Part shown: in pieces, positions 32,681-42,906 of the stretch
Numbering within the stretch: position 1 is the stretch's first letter
Layout: each line of letters begins with the position of its first letter
Assembly (NCBI GenBank): GCA_016169945.1
Contig: JADLSH010000268.1
Span: 700,001 to 764,000 of the forward strand
From: Trachythela sp. YZ-2020
Taxonomy: Eukaryota; Cnidaria; Anthozoa; Malacalcyonacea; Clavulariidae
DNA length: 64,000 nt
Direction of reading: 5' to 3'
Position numbers and translations under genes: made by a program
The notes under the pieces: generated by a model
The model's input: only the letters and a program-made list of their open reading frames with translations
Database searches by the model: none
Told to the model about the DNA's origin: nothing

Positions 32681-34366
32681 ATGACTGAGATCGTAAGCGG
32701 AGTTTTGAAGCTTACATTTGGCTTTTTGGCGAACAAGGCTCGCAGTGAAATTGCGGAACGTTTGAAAGATGGCGACGTCACGGACGAAGAATGTCGGCGC
32801 TTAATCGTCAGCAAACTTGATGATATCAAAACCAAGTTGGATGGTTTAGCGAGAAAGGATTTACTCAGTAGCCTTTGTTTTCTACAAGATGGAGTCAATG
32901 CACTATATCAGGCTCTACTTCAGTTTAAATAAACTGAGAATACAGCAGAATCGACCGAACAAGCGGCCTTAGTTGAAGCTGCGTCATCCAGAGACACTGG
33001 TCCTGATTCTTCTATCAACGAGGCTGTTGCTTTGATAAATGCCATCACTTCCTTGAAAATACATTCCAGCGAACGCTTTAAGTCTGCCATGAAATCATTC
33101 GAGCTCGCACATGAAAAAGCCACCGAAGCATTCTGCAACGAAGCCTTGTCAATTGAGGACCGAATTCAAGCGTCGCAGGTTCGAATGACGGCCAGAATTT
33201 TAGAAAAATTGGAATACCCAGACGCAGGCGTGAGCGATTGTCTACAATACCTGAAGCAGCTTCATGATATCGGAGCTATTCGAGAAATATTTTCCGTTCT
33301 GATTGACGGAGGATTCAAGTCGCGGTTAAATAAAACGAAGCGACTTAACAATGCCTCATCTGTTCATCTAATGAACCAGCTATTGTTTGATTTCGCTAGA
33401 AAGTTCACGAAATTGCGATCAAGGTTTTTTGACTGGCCCATGATTTTGCTTGGTGAGAAAAGTTACCATCCCGTGTTTGGAGAATATCGTGTTGTTAAAA
33501 AACTTAAAGAGTCTGGTGTGAAAGTTATGTCACTGTATCCAGATTTTACATTTGGTGATAGAATTTACGCTCTCACCTCTGTTGTAAACAGCGAAAGAGA
33601 GATTGTTGCAAAGATGTATAAAGAGGATACTATTAAAATTTTAAAACCCTCAGGAGAAAGCCGTACATTATGTGAAGTTCCCAAAGAAGAGCATGCGTCA
33701 AGATGCGATGTTGTTGCGATGGATATGGATGCCGAAGATAACCTTTACGTCATCACGGGATTTGAAGAAAGCGATGGTCAACCATGGAGTTTTAAGTTGT
33801 TTATCTTTGATGAGAATGGCGACAAAAAACTTGAGTCTCCGTTACTTTTTCATCAAAACTTTCCTTTGCCACGAGTGCGCATGGCAATAAACAAAGACGG
33901 GAAGATTGCTATTTTCGATTTCGTGAAGAGCATTGTGTATATTGGAAATGTATGTATTGAGCTGAATTCGTTTAAATTCGACAAAAGTTTTCATCTCAAC
34001 GAATTACCTAGCCACGAGTGTGTGAACATACGGTTCTCAGATATTAATGGAACAAAAATAATTGCCGCAGATTATGATGCTGTTTATATCTACACAGAAA
34101 ACGGACAGTTGCAACGCAAAATTCAGATACCGGAAGGACGTGGATTCATTTATTCGATTGCAGTAAATCATGTCACAAAACGTATTCTAGTTAAAACTGG
34201 CTGCTCATCACCCTACAGTCTTTTTAGTTTCTCAGAAACTGGAGAATTAATAGACAGTTTATGTTTGGGGTCTAGCGAATGGATTGAAGATGCTGAGATA
34301 ACTTCTCACCCAAATGGCGCAGTTGCTTTAGTTGGTAAAACAGGAGCAGCTTTTCTTCAACTGTAG
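32681..34366 (+). pseudogene. Helical-domain/beta-propeller family, copy 2 (one nonsense codon)
   Basis: 562-codon span that would be full length apart from one TAA at 32930-32932 (codon 84), where every other copy has TCA (Ser) in FKSTENTAES. The frame is otherwise open to 34366 and the propeller region looks well preserved, so inactivation is recent, allelic or a sequencing error. An internal Met at 33032 would give a 444-residue product lacking the first helices. The linker reads FFDWPMILLGEKSYHP as in copy 1. Blade loops differ from all others (RIYALTS, HQNFPLPRVRM, EGRGFIYS). AATAAA at 34432-34437. Confidence 0.8.
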
Positions 34367-35054
34367 TAAAATCACTTTCATGTCGAATGAAAATGTTAAA
34401 ATGCAATACTTTGACATCAAAGAGCAATGGTAATAAAACTTTGTTTGTCAAGATTGGTAAACTCCTTGAACTGTAGTATACAGTCAAATCTGTATATAAC
34501 TGTGGAAACTGACTGCTTAATACAGGTCCCTGTCTAATACAGGGCCGGTAAAAACACTAGTTTGTCGTGGTCAATTATATATTTAAATTCATATATGCGT
34601 TGTACGAACACTAAAATAATTTGTTTTTCGTAGCTTTTCATGACGCTGTTTCCCTTGGTCTCATAGACAGTAAATAAGTGTCAAATAACCTATATAAGAA
34701 AAGTATCAATTTGTAACTAAAACATGAGTTTCAAGTAGAATTAAAGTAAAGAATAGCGACACCGAACTGATGAACAATTCCTAATTGTGTAGTATAGTTT
34801 TGACTTTGATATTTTTGTAAGTAAAAATATATCATTTGTTGAACACAAATTACAACAGCTCAAACTGTTAGATTTACAGTTAATTAATGCATGTGACGAT
34901 CACGTGTACCCAGGAACAAAGCCAAAACGTTAAAAAACGATCGCTTTTTGGGGGGCGTTTAATTGTCAAATGAAAATCTTTTTGCAAAACTCAAAAACAA
35001 CTTGTTAGCACTGCATGTATAACACTGAATGCAAATGATAGTTACTTTCAAGAT
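34367..35054 (+). repeat. Conserved 3' flank of copy 2
   Basis: Same 3' block as after copy 1, with AATAAA at 34432. Confidence 0.65.
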
Positions 35055-35217
35055 ATGCTGAGGGTCTGTAGAATCAAACTACCTGAAAAATACAACAAGA
35101 ACTTTGACATTTCGACTATAATGGACCTAACTTCCAGACGAAGGAAGGGCCTTCGCTTGAAACATCGAAGTTCTTTGTTGTATTTTTCAGGTAGTTTGAT
35201 CCTAAAGACTCGCAGCA
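35055..35217. mobile_element. 163-bp foldback element, copy 2
   Basis: As at 11020-11182, with GAAACATCGAAG replacing GAAACGTCGAAG in the right arm. Confidence 0.65.
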
Positions 35218-35289
35218 TATCGTGTATAGACGTTACCTACACTGAAACTACCCGTTCAAGATATTAATATACTTTCAATGTCGTTCTTA

Positions 35290-35480
35290 AGACCTGTTCA
35301 CACGATCAGATTTGTCGGATCTGATTCTCCTCTTGACGTATGTGATTTACTGGATTAGCTGACAAGAGTAAGGCTATTGGCTCGTACCTGACGAAAAGTG
35401 TAGTTGTTGCTATATTGCGTGGAATCACATACGTCAGGAGGAGATTCGGATTCTACAAATCGAATCGTGTGAACAGACCT
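35290..35480. mobile_element. Harbinger-like MITE, copy 2
   Basis: AGACCTGTTCACACGATC to GAACAGACCT, flanked by TTA on both sides. Confidence 0.6.
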
Positions 35481-36235
35481 TTAGGTTCAAATACAGATTA
35501 CGTAATACATAATTGATATTCTCTCGCCGTTAGAAAAACTTATTACAGATTTAGATATTACGTATTGCAGCGTTAACTATCATAGCACCAGCCGTCCCCA
35601 TATTTTAAAACTACTTGGAGTAGCTATGCATGTGGTAGCTTTGCTACCCATTTAGGTTCAAGGCCGGCGAGAAGGGATGGGGTGGGGTGGGCAGAAGGGG
35701 CAAAATAACCTGGGTGCGGGCTGTTCAAAGGGGCCTGGAAAAGTTGCTTAAGGATGATCGCGTCACTTCTCAAACTTTTATGTGCGCCTATTCATTGAAT
35801 ATATTCTACATTTTTGGAATAAATTGTGTATAATTGAATCCATAACATAGCATGTTAGCTAAACACGTAAGGATTAAAGGCATTTTAAAGACTGTACATT
35901 CTAAAGTAGTTTTTGTCCTACAATAACACACCGAAGTATATAAGAATCTTTCGCAAGAAATTCGCCGAGATATTGGAATGTTTCATCTCATATTAAAATG
36001 TTTCATTGAAGGGCAAATCACTCCTAAAAAGTGTACGAAAAAGTGTAAAAAATCATGTGATTTGTTTTGTGATTTTGTGATTTTTTTGACATTTTTCTAT
36101 ATTTTTGCGATTTGTCTATTTTTTGTGATTTTTTCGCTTATTTCTTTCGTGATTTATTTTTGTGTGATTTTTTTGTGATTTTTCTGAAGGTGTACGATAT
36201 TTAAATCAGTGATTTGGCCCTCGTCTTTCATTATT
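35481..36235. other. Gene-free spacer with T-rich satellite-like tract
   Basis: Unique-looking DNA, then 36040-36190 made of degenerate GTGATTTTT repeats that yield a spurious Phe/Ile-rich ORF. Confidence 0.55.
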
Positions 36236-36470
36236 ACAGCTTTTTAGTTAAATCCTGCTAACAGACAAACACCAAACACACACCCAGAGTATGCACAATG
36301 GTGTGCCATGCAAGGTGCCCTACATTGACGATTTCCATGGGGACTGCGAATGCTAGATCGTAAGCTATACGCTTGCCATACGAAATAAATTTGTCGTGAT
36401 TTAATAAAGTTCAAATGAAGTAACTCTTTTTGTCTTACTACACACACTAGCATTAGGATTAGGTTTAAAG
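36236..36470 (+). repeat. Segment shared with the copy 1 upstream region
   Basis: Matches 6078-6295, including GTGCCATGCAAGGTGCC and GGGACTGCGAATGCTAGATC. Confidence 0.5.
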
Positions 36471-36939
36471 CTAGGATTAGCTGAACTAGAATGGCTGTAG
36501 AGTGTAGTTTTAAAGAGATGTATCATTGATTGGGATAGGAATGGGCAAATTTTAAAATGTTGCAAAAATTAATTACTTCATAAATATGTCGCTTATTTTT
36601 AGTATTTAGATAATAGTCAACGTTACATATCGCTTCATTGGTTTGTTCTAAAGCTCTCTTGGCATATTTGGTTAAATATTATAAATGCAGATTTAGTTCA
36701 ACACGAGGAGTAATGTTTTTAAGAAGATAGCCGGCAATAAACTTTGTTGCACTGCTGGAGCTCAGGCGTACCACACTCATCAGGTGATTATCGCGTCTGA
36801 TGTAATGCCTAGGAGGTACTTGGATATATTACACGGGTGACGTCATTGCAATAAAATCTGGTTTTATGAATAAATTAATAAATTAATTTAATAATAGTCT
36901 TGAAATCTCATCAGTTATTTGTTACAAGGCAAATGTTTT
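36471..36939 (-). mobile_element. Penelope-like element, 3' UTR part
   Basis: Reverse complement of the sequences at 6320-6530 and 46005-46440 (GAGCTCCAGCAGTGCAAC, AACATTACTCCTCGTGTTGA). It continues directly from the GIY-YIG relic on the same strand, which ties those plus-strand fragments to this element family. Confidence 0.6.
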
Positions 36940-37354
36940 TTTCCGGTGTCTGCATGTGGAAATAAGTTCGTTTCTAGTGTTCAGTGAACATAATTCTGGA
37001 TGGCAAATTATGATGAAGGCATAGATTACATCTTTTTGTTTTGTTGTTGGAATAGGGTCTGCATCGTTTGATGATTTTCCATTTGACTGAGTATCGGACA
37101 TCTGAATCCTTTAAGGTCCAAATGTACTTACTAAGTCAGTAGAATGCCTGCGTTGCTGGTTTCTGAAAGAGCTGGTGTGGTTATTGAATCTGGTCTTAAA
37201 CGTACCTTCAGTGAGTCCCACGTAGGTTTTCTCGTCTCCGCTGTCCTCTCGTTTTACTGTAGCTTGATACACAATTCCTTCGGTTTGGCATTTTCCAGAG
37301 AGTGGGCAGTTCTCGTTGTGGCGGCAGTTACAATCTTTTGTCGAAGCTTTTGTT
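36940..37354 (-). pseudogene. Penelope-like element GIY-YIG endonuclease relic
   Basis: Minus-strand frame from 37352 to a stop at 37111 reads KDCNCRHNENCPLSGKCQTE, GIVYQATV, then KTYVGLTEGTFKTRF and H.SSF. In a shifted frame it continues [19 protein letters not shown], then [16 protein letters not shown]. The Cys cluster, the (G)IVYQA..Y.GLTEGTFK.R core and the trailing WxLKD...W.I motif are characteristic of the C-terminal GIY-YIG endonuclease of Penelope-like retroelements. The catalytic YIG appears as YVG. The reverse transcriptase is absent and at least two frameshifts are present. Confidence 0.8.
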
Positions 37355-37355
37355 A

Positions 37356-37687
37356 ATGAACTGTCAGTAAAAATGCATACGTCGTAAGTTAGGTATCATA
37401 TTTATATCAGGGTGTGATTACAAGTTACTGATAGAATATAGGTGATTATAGAGACCACAATGTGGTACGAGGTTGTGTTGGCAAGTGATTCTGTGATTTG
37501 AACGATGATAAATAGAACAAAAATCTATTGTGAGTTATGTGGGCTTAACACTGAGCATGTGACGGCATTACAAACAATATTCTAGTGTCTGTGTATATGA
37601 TCCCAGTTATCGAGACATCTCACCTATAACTACCCTGTTACAACAACTGAACAACAGAAAGCCAGTTTATAAAGCGAGTATAGTTAG
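37356..37687 (+). promoter_or_regulatory. Partial upstream block of copy 3
   Basis: Starts TAATGAACTGTCAGTAAAAA as at 32447 in copy 2, then the conserved GGGTGTGATTACAAG leader-like core, and ends near the short gene relic. It lacks the distal CTGTTTGACGTCTTG region. Confidence 0.4.
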
Positions 37688-37760
37688 TACTTTGCTTTTG
37701 GCTTTTTCGCAAACAAGGTTTGCAGTGAAATTGCGGAACGTTTCAAAGATGGCGACGTTA
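37688..37760 (+). pseudogene. N-terminal relic of the helical/beta-propeller family
   Basis: About 70 bp matching codons 12-34 of the family (TTTGGCTTTTTCGCAAACAA, then GCAGTGAAATTGCGGAACGT and AAAGATGGCGACGTTA), with both edges abrupt. A seventh, almost wholly deleted copy lying 600 bp before copy 3. Confidence 0.8.
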
Positions 37761-38350
37761 GCGCCGCCGTCAGCGCTTGTGAGTCAGTCCATGTTTAACC
37801 AATTGAGTCCAGCCCTTGTTATTCTGTATCCGCTATTCGATGTCCGCTATCCGCATTTTTCACCCTGCCCTTGACACGGAGATGTGAGCGAATAATAGAT
37901 CTCCAACTTGGACAGAGATGATTGATAAATCCATAATCCAATGTCTTTACCCCTGCTGGGATTTCGAATAAAATTTTGATCAGCTCAGCAATTATCCAAT
38001 ATTCAATTTCAGCAAAATCAGACATTCCTCAAATATTTCGCCCTCAATAGAGTTTTTGATATTCTGTTGTTTGATAAAATTATCTGGAAGGACTAAGGAG
38101 ATCTTTTACGATTAAAACATGGTCTTGATACACGCCCTAAGGCATCTGACATTATTGCCTCGGCTGAATCTATTTGGGAACAATTAAGACGGAACAGTCT
38201 CCATCCAAATATTCATCCTCAAACATAATATGTGTTTCGTAAGTCTAAATGAAATTGGATATCATGACAGGTCATCATGTGTTGATCTTGTGACTGTCTC
38301 GAGATATTATAATAGTGTTTGTTTGGGTGAATATTTCAGGAGAGTTCAAG
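37761..38350. other. Spacer between relic and copy 3
   Basis: Contains an unidentified coding-like remnant (38022-38228) and, from 38248, the proximal flank shared with copy 2 (GATATCATGACAGGTCATCA). Here TTTCAGGAGAGTTCAAG precedes the ATG, a possible splice acceptor. Confidence 0.45.
38022..38228 (+). pseudogene. Unidentified coding-like remnant
   Basis: One frame reads FLKYFALNRVFDILLFDKII, WKD, a stop, then GDLLRLKHGLDTRPKASDII and ESIWEQLRRN before TAA. Composition is protein-like and continues across the stop. Possibly a transposon remnant; not recognised. Confidence 0.3.
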
Positions 38351-40042
38351 ATGACTGAGATCGTAAGCGGAGTTTTGAAGCTTACATTTGGCTTTTTGGC
38401 GAACAAGGTTCGCAGTGAAATTGCGGAACGTTTGAAAGATGGCGATGTCACGGACGAAGAGTGTCGGCGTTTGGTCGTCAGGGAACTGGATGACATCAAA
38501 ACCAAGTTGGATGGTTTAGCGAGAAAGGATTTACTGAGTAGCCTTTGTTTTCTACAAGAAGGAGTCAATGCACTATACCAGTCCCTACTTCAGTTTAAAT
38601 CAACTGAGAATACAGCAGAATCGACCGAACAAGCGGCCTTAGTTGAAGCTGCGTCATCCAGAGACACTGGTCCTGATTCTTCTATCAACGAGGCCATTGC
38701 TTTGATAAATGCCGTCACTTCATTGAAAATACATTCCAACGAACACTTTAAGTCTGCCATGGAGTCATTCAAACTCGCACGTGAAAAAGCCACCGAAGCA
38801 TTCTACAACGAAGCCTTGTCAATTGAGGACCGAATTCAAGCGTCGCAGATTCGAATGGCGGCCAGAATTTTAGAAAAATTGGAATACCCAGACGCAGGCG
38901 TAAGCGATTGTTTACAATACCTGAAGCAGCTTCATGATATCGGAGCTATTCGAGAAATATTTTCTTGTTTGATTGACGGGGGATTCAAATCGCGGTTTAA
39001 TAAAACGAAGCGACTTAACAACGCTTCGTCCGTTCACCTAATGAATCGACTATTGTTTGATTTCGCCAGAAAGTTCACGAATTTGCGACTAGCGATTTTG
39101 GCGGACTGGCCCACAATTTTGCTTGGTAAGAAAAATTACCGTCCCGTGTGTGGAGAATATCGTCTTGTTGAAAAACTTAAAGAGTCTGGTGCGAAAGTTA
39201 TGTCACTGTATCCAGATTTTACATTTGGTGATGAAATTTTCCCTTCCCACTCTGTTATAAACAGCAAAAGAGAGATTGTTGCAAAAGTGTGTAGAGAGGA
39301 TACTATTAAAATTTTTAAACCCTCTGGAGAAAGCCGTACATTATGTGGAGTTCCCAAAGAAGAGCATGCGTCACAATGCCTATTTGCTGCAATGGATATC
39401 GATGCCGAAGATAACCTTTACGTCATCACGGCATTTCGAGGAAGCGATGGTCAATCATGGGTTTTTAAGTTGTTTATCTTTGATGAGAATGGAAACAAAA
39501 AACTTGAGTCTCCGTTACCTTTTCATCAAAGCTCTCCTTTGCTACGATTGCACATAGCAATAAACAAGGACGGGAAGATTGCTATTTTCGAATTCGTGAC
39601 GAACATTCTGTGTATTGGGAACGTATGTATTGAGCTGGATTCGTTTAAAGTCGACAAAAGTTTTCATCTCAACGAAATATCTAGCTACCATGAGTTTGTG
39701 AACATGCAGTTCTCAGATATTAATGGAGCAGAAATAATTGTCGCAGATTATGATACTGTTTATATCTACACAGAAAACGAACAGTTACAACGCAAAATTA
39801 AGATACCGGAAGGACATGAATTGATTTATTCGGTTGCAATAAATCATGTCACAAAACGTATTCTAGTTAAAACTGGCTACTCATCACCCTGCAGCCTTTT
39901 CAGTTTCTCAGAAACTGGAGAACTAATATACAGTTTATGTTTGGGGTCTAGCGAATGGATTAAACGTGCTAAGGTAACTTCTCATCCAAATGGCGCAGTT
40001 GCTTTAGTTGGTGAAACAGGAGCAGCTTTTCTTCCACTGTAG
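38351..40042 (+). CDS. Helical-domain/beta-propeller family protein, copy 3 (intact)
   Basis: 563 residues from the conserved MTEIVSGVLKL start; an in-frame upstream Met at 38315 is not shared. The N-terminal helical domain differs from copy 4 at only scattered sites. The linker is LAILADWPTILLGKKNYRP, the version shared with copies 4 and 5. Blade loops are distinctive: EIFPSHS, KVCRED, QCLFA, the long HQSSPLLRLHI, ISSYHEFVNMQ, EGHELIYS, YSSPCSL and ETGAAFLP. The blades themselves (FDENGNKKLES, FSETGELIYS) are kept. AATAAA at 40110-40115. Function not known; a recognition role is inferred from the loop pattern. Confidence 0.82.
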   Translation: MTEIVSGVLKLTFGFLANKVRSEIAERLKDGDVTDEECRRLVVRELDDIKTKLDGLARKDLLSSLCFLQEGVNALYQSLLQFKSTENTAESTEQAALVEAASSRDTGPDSSINEAIALINAVTSLKIHSNEHFKSAMESFKLAREKATEAFYNEALSIEDRIQASQIRMAARILEKLEYPDAGVSDCLQYLKQLHDIGAIREIFSCLIDGGFKSRFNKTKRLNNASSVHLMNRLLFDFARKFTNLRLAILADWPTILLGKKNYRPVCGEYRLVEKLKESGAKVMSLYPDFTFGDEIFPSHSVINSKREIVAKVCREDTIKIFKPSGESRTLCGVPKEEHASQCLFAAMDIDAEDNLYVITAFRGSDGQSWVFKLFIFDENGNKKLESPLPFHQSSPLLRLHIAINKDGKIAIFEFVTNILCIGNVCIELDSFKVDKSFHLNEISSYHEFVNMQFSDINGAEIIVADYDTVYIYTENEQLQRKIKIPEGHELIYSVAINHVTKRILVKTGYSSPCSLFSFSETGELIYSLCLGSSEWIKRAKVTSHPNGAVALVGETGAAFLPL

Positions 40043-40684
40043 TAAAATCACTTTCATGTCGAATGAAAATGTATAAAAATGCAATACTTTGACATCAAAG
40101 AGCGATGGTAATAAAACTTTGTTTGTCAATATTGGTAAACTCCTTGAACTGTAGTATACAGTCAAATCTGTATATAACTGTGGAAACTGACTGCTTAATA
40201 TAGGTCCCTGTCTAATACAGGGCCGGTAAAAACACTAGTTTGCCGTGGTTAAATATGAATTACAATTGATATGCATTATACAAACAATAATGTTTTTCAC
40301 AGCTTTTCATAGAGCTGTTTCCCTTGGCCTCATAGACAGTAAGTAAGCTAGTGTCAAATAATCTATATAAGAAAAATATGAATTTGTAACTGAAACCGGA
40401 GTTTCAAGTAGAATTAAAGTAAAGAATAGCGACACCGAACTGATGAACAATTCTAAATTGTGTAGTATAGTTTTGACTTCAGTTCAAACTGTTAGATTTA
40501 CAGTTAATTAATGCATGTGACGATCACGTGTACCCAGGAACAAAGCCAAAACGTTAAAGAAACGATCGCTTTTTTGGGGGGGGGGGCGTAATTGTCAAAT
40601 GAAGATCTTTTTGCAAACACACAAAAACAACTTGCTAGCACTGCATGTATAACACTGAATGCAAATGATAGTTACTTTCAAGAT
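40043..40684 (+). repeat. Conserved 3' flank of copy 3
   Basis: 3' block with AATAAA at 40110 and a G-run of about 12 near 40577. Missing about 70 bp (a TTTTTGTAAGTAAAAATATA-type stretch) present in other copies. Confidence 0.6.
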
Positions 40685-40847
40685 ATGCTGAGGGTCTGTA
40701 GAATCAAACTACCTGAAAAATACAACAAGAACTTTGACATTTCGACTATAATGGACCTAACTTCCAGACGAAGGAAGGGCCTTCGCTTGAAACGTCGAAG
40801 TTCTTTGTTGTATTTTTCAGGTAGTTTGATCCTAAAGACGCGCAGCA
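40685..40847. mobile_element. 163-bp foldback element, copy 3
   Basis: As at 11020-11182. Confidence 0.65.
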
Positions 40848-40921
40848 TATCGTGTATATAGACGTTCCCTACACTGAAACTACCCGTTCAAGATATTAAT
40901 ATACTTTCAATGTCGTTCTTA

Positions 40922-41112
40922 AGACCTGTTCACACGATCAGATTTGTCGGATCTGATTCTCCTCTTGACGTATGTGATTTACTGGATTTGCTGACAAGAG
41001 TAAGGCTATTGGCTCATACCTGACGAAAAGTGTAGTTGTTGCTGTATTGTGTGAAATCACATACGTCAGGAGGAGAATCGGATTCTACAAATCGGATCGT
41101 GTAAACAGACCT
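40922..41112. mobile_element. Harbinger-like MITE, copy 3
   Basis: As at 35290-35480; TTA on both sides. Confidence 0.6.
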
Positions 41113-41158
41113 TTAGTTTCAAATACACAATAGCGACATAATTGATATTTTCTTGCTG

Positions 41159-41228
41159 TTAACCCATTAGCTGGCAATGCACCCAGATGCGCGCTACTTT
41201 AGTATTTTACTCTGTCTAACGCCAGAGT

Positions 41229-41270
<42 letters not shown>

Positions 41271-41443
41271 TAGGGTACGGCCATTTAATGGTTAACAAAA
41301 CTATCTCCCTGTGTCTCTTGTTAACCCATTTAATAGCTGGCAATGCACCCAGATGCGCCTTACTTTAGAATTTTACTCTGGCTAATGCCAGACGATTTTA
41401 CTCGTCAATCGTTATGGTAGGGTACTGCCAGTTAATGGGTTAA
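41159..41443 (+). mobile_element. Two TTAACCC-type MITEs in tandem
   Basis: 41159-41295 (with a 28-bp internal repeat of TATTTTACTCTGTCTAACGC) and 41321-41443, both with TTAACCCATT at the left and TTAATGG(G)TTAA at the right. Same pairing as at 20938-21187 and 59458-59757. Confidence 0.6.
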
Positions 41444-42906
41444 TTATAGCTTTTTAGTTATCCTCCTAGCAGACAAACACGCAAACACACACATACTGTA
41501 ACCTGCTAGCGAGATAATAACTAGTTAACATACTAGGAGTTACTATCGCAAGGAAGTGCTGCTGCAGAAGCCTTAAATGACCACTGTCTGCCACACAGGC
41601 TATGACCATTGACCAATATGCCTCTATTTACTCTGTTTAAAAACACACAACTAAATGTAGATGCATGCCCGGCTTAAAGGATCTCGTTTATATGAACAGC
41701 TTATATTTATACAAGCTATGACCAGCCTCTATCGTTGACATGATAGCGGTTGTACCTCAGCTGTTTGACGTCTTGTCCTGTGTTTAGTGATCGTGTACTG
41801 ATTTCAAATATAAAGTGATTTTAGACAGAACTGCTCCAACGATAATGCGAATAAAACCATCGCTCATCGCCTGTTGCGCATCGATTTTCAATGCTGAGTT
41901 TAAATGCTTTGGTTTATATATAGTAAGGTGTGATTACAAGTTAGTGATAGAATATAGGTGATTATAGAGATTGTGGTACGAGGTTGTGTTGGCAAGTGAT
42001 TCTGTGATTTGAACGGTGATAATAAATATAACAAAAATCTATATTGTGAGTTATGTGGGTTTAACACTGAGCATTTGACGGCATTACAAACATTATTTTA
42101 ATGTCTGTGTATATGATCCCAGTTACCGAGACATCTCACCTAGTACTTTTGATGTATTGAAATTAGTTACGGTTATTGACTACGTGAAATTTCGTGTATT
42201 TTACGATACAGAGTACAGGAAGACAACAACAGAAAGCCAGTTTATAGAGCGATTATAATGTAGTAACAACATAAGGATCTCACCAACAACATTTTAGTTT
42301 TAAACATCGCGTGATTTTTGTATTATACATGCTGACTTATTTCAATGGTCATTAAATGTATCCATTGCGTAGGCTGTGATTTACCTCCCACGTGCATAAT
42401 GACTTATCAGAGAATGTTACATATCTGTGTGTTCATCAAATAGAAAAAGCTAAAGTGAGCAAAACATATATATGTGTCATTCTCTCACAAGATCAAACTT
42501 GTCGATTCTATGGAATTACATTCGAAAACAAATAAGATATACGAACTTTTCTTATAAACCCATTATGGATATGTGACGTGGACTTGCATACCAAACATTA
42601 TTGAAATCTTAAAAACAAGTCGGCAAAGAAACGAATGTCTTTTAGAGTAGATATTTTGTAGTTTTGAAATATTTTATGAATAGGACAATAAAATACACTA
42701 TATTCACATTTAAAACCCAACATTGTACTATCGGCATAAATTTGACTCGGTGTTGAATTTTTAGTTTTGAATAAAGGACAATAAAATAGTTTGTATTTGA
42801 ATAAAAAGAGATGTCATGCAGGGCCATGCATGCATATATTGATCTTGTGACTGTCTCAAGTTATTAATATAACGTTTGTTTTGGTGAATGCTTCATTAAT
42901 TTCAAG
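41444..42906 (+). promoter_or_regulatory. Complete upstream block of copy 4 (uninterrupted)
   Basis: Full-length version, with empty sites for BEL (about 41722), the LINE (about 42017) and the Tc1-like element (about 42326). TATA-like GGTTTATATATAG at 41911, leader-like core GTGTGATTACAAGTTAGTGA after it, and a possible donor GAACGGTGATAA. The last 300 bp match only copy 6. A non-coding first exon spliced to the acceptor-like TTTCAAG before the ATG at 42907 is a reasonable hypothesis; no transcript is available. Confidence 0.4.

Noticed and set aside
36040..36190. Phe/Ile-rich ORF resembling a membrane protein
   Set aside because: It is the translation of a GTGATTTTT-type low-complexity tract.
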